Below are positions 63,173-64,000 of a stretch of DNA of 64,000 bases, piece after piece. The DNA is taken from the NCBI RefSeq assembly GCF_019891395.1, contig NZ_CP078143.1, positions 186,001 through 250,000 on the forward strand, in the 5' to 3' direction. Made by a program: the position numbers and the translations under genes. This stretch comes from Nitratireductor kimnyeongensis. GTDB taxonomy: Bacteria; Pseudomonadota; Alphaproteobacteria; Rhizobiales; Rhizobiaceae. The notes under the pieces were generated by a model. That model did not search any database, was not told the origin of the DNA, and was given only the letters and a program-made list of their open reading frames with translations. Numbering within the stretch: the first letter of the stretch is position 1; each line of letters starts with the position of its first letter.

Positions 63173-64000
63173 TCAGAGAAACAGGTCGACCTTGCGGAAA
63201 GTCGACACATCGATGATGCCGGTGTCGGAAATCCTGAGTTCCGGGATCACCACCAGCGCCAGAAGCGAGTGCTGCATATAGGCGTTGTTGAGGGCGCACC
63301 CCATCTTGCGCATGGCTTCGGTCAGTTTCGCAGTCTTGTGAGCCACCGTTTCCGCCCGCTCGTCCGACATCAGACCGGCAATCGGCATCTCGACAAGGGC
63401 GAGCTCGCGCCCCTTCGAGAAGAGCACCACACCACCACCGACTTCACCCAGTCGGTTCGCAGCCTTCGCCATGTCCTGCTTGTTGGTCCCTACGACGATC
63501 ATGTGGTGCGAATCATGCGCGACCGTAGAGGCCAAAGCACAATCCTGCATATAACCGAAACCGGAGACAAAACCGTTCGTCACCATTCCGGTAGCGCGAT
63601 GTCGCTCAACGAGAGCGATCTGACAGACGTCATTGCGACGATCCATTGCGACGACGCCGTCTTCAACCTCAAGTTCGGCCTCAAGCGCCCGCGTCGGCGC
63701 CTGATTTTCGATCACACCGATCACCCGCACCCGCACATGGCTTGCGCCTTCCGGCGCTGCAATGTCGAAATCTTCCGCCGTAAGCTCCTTGCCGAGCCGC
63801 ACGGTGTTTTTTGCCTTGTCGGGGTAGTCATAGACAGGGATATCCGCTTCCAGCCGGCCGCCCCGCGCCAGCCTCACGCCGCGTGCAAAAACCTCATCAA
63901 TCGCAAGTTCGGCCAGATCCGAGACAATGAGGAAATCCGCGCGCCGTCCCGGTGCGATGGAGCCCAGCTCACGCTCGAGCCGGAAATGTTCGGCGCTGTT
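63173..64000 (-). CDS. ade: Adenine deaminase (3' part, runs off the right edge)
   Basis: Only the C-terminal 275 residues are visible; the frame is open to base 64000. Adenine deaminase turns adenine into hypoxanthine for purine salvage. The visible start, NSAEHFRLERELGSIAPGRR followed by ADFLIVSDL, is the typical end of the metal-dependent amidohydrolase core. The C-terminal ade domain has GMVTNGFVSGFGYMQDCALA, the TVAHDSHHMIVVGTNKQDM block and MGCALNNAYMQHSLLALVVI, cited as GCALNNAYMQHSLLALVVI. It converges on the hydrolase gene with eight bases between. Confidence 0.93.
   Translation of the reverse strand, partial: NSAEHFRLERELGSIAPGRRADFLIVSDLAELAIDEVFARGVRLARGGRLEADIPVYDYPDKAKNTVRLGKELTAEDFDIAAPEGASHVRVRVIGVIENQAPTRALEAELEVEDGVVAMDRRNDVCQIALVERHRATGMVTNGFVSGFGYMQDCALASTVAHDSHHMIVVGTNKQDMAKAANRLGEVGGGVVLFSKGRELALVEMPIAGLMSDERAETVAHKTAKLTEAMRKMGCALNNAYMQHSLLALVVIPELRISDTGIIDVSTFRKVDLFL

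Noticed and set aside
1..64000. Mobile elements, prophage, CRISPR, restriction or toxin-antitoxin loci
   Set aside because: No transposase, integrase, spaced repeats or defence motifs were found on either strand, and the two tRNA genes have no visible attachment duplicates.

Overview
The window looks like chromosomal core DNA of an alphaproteobacterium of the order Hyphomicrobiales (Rhizobiales), perhaps a Phyllobacteriaceae- or Rhizobiaceae-like genus. The evidence is the gene order dgt-argS-SPOR protein-nagZ-scpA-scpB-tatABC-serS-surE-pcm-nlpD, a fused SecDF, a PopZ-type pole organiser beside valS and tolC, an ExoR homologue, and homologues of two mitochondrial complex I assembly factors. 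The genus cannot be fixed from the sequence alone. Codon use and base composition look even throughout. I see no phage, insertion sequence, integrase, CRISPR array, toxin-antitoxin or defence locus.

Layout. 1-681: 3' part of trmFO. 774-6836 (minus): yajC, secDF, an NDUFAF3-like gene, an NDUFAF6-like gene and a DUF4153 membrane protein, read as one likely operon. 7079-7957 (plus): a DUF815-type ATPase. 8046-24077 (minus): a long housekeeping run read as dgt, argS, SPOR protein, terminator, nagZ, scpA, scpB, orphan ABC ATPase, tatA, tatB, tatC, serS, surE, pcm, nlpD. 24225-27216 (plus): erpA, a polysaccharide deacetylase, xth and a small exported protein. 27236-40200 (minus): ilvD-exoR (overlapping), terC, fadL, valS, popZ, tolC, a second PIMT-like gene and a pirin. 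40466-51019 (mixed): an exported DUF1036-like protein, tRNA-Cys, a small membrane protein, tRNA-Asn, a CYTH-CHAD protein, photolyase, a Dabb protein, a Tat-exported cyclic-nucleotide phosphodiesterase, 5-formyl-THF cyclo-ligase, and a divergent Lrp regulator/alanine dehydrogenase pair. 51047-64000: DUF1203 and OmpA-like proteins, a cysK-alaX-sseA operon, SDR and MFS genes, a DEAD-box helicase, ilvA, TrkH, a lipoprotein hydrolase, and the 3' part of an adenine deaminase gene.

Themes. Envelope biogenesis dominates: Sec (SecDF-YajC), Tat (TatABC plus one clear and one possible Tat substrate), a LysM/M23 amidase-activator lipoprotein, a SPOR protein, NagZ, TolC, FadL and ExoR. Chromosome and pole organisation is represented by ScpAB and PopZ. 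Amino-acid metabolism is represented by ilvD, ilvA, cysK, sseA and ald.

I found no gene set that I can defend as a new biological system. The points most worth a second look are non-coding or about neighbourhoods: a symmetric operator-like region upstream of fadL (12-bp inverted repeat enclosing a 14-bp palindrome), a 16-bp perfect palindrome upstream of the DUF815 ATPase, two isoaspartyl-methyltransferase-like proteins that both lack the usual substrate loop, the NDUFAF3/NDUFAF6-like pair coupled to SecDF, an AlaX editing protein inside a cysteine operon, and a repeat-bearing leader on the DEAD-box helicase gene.
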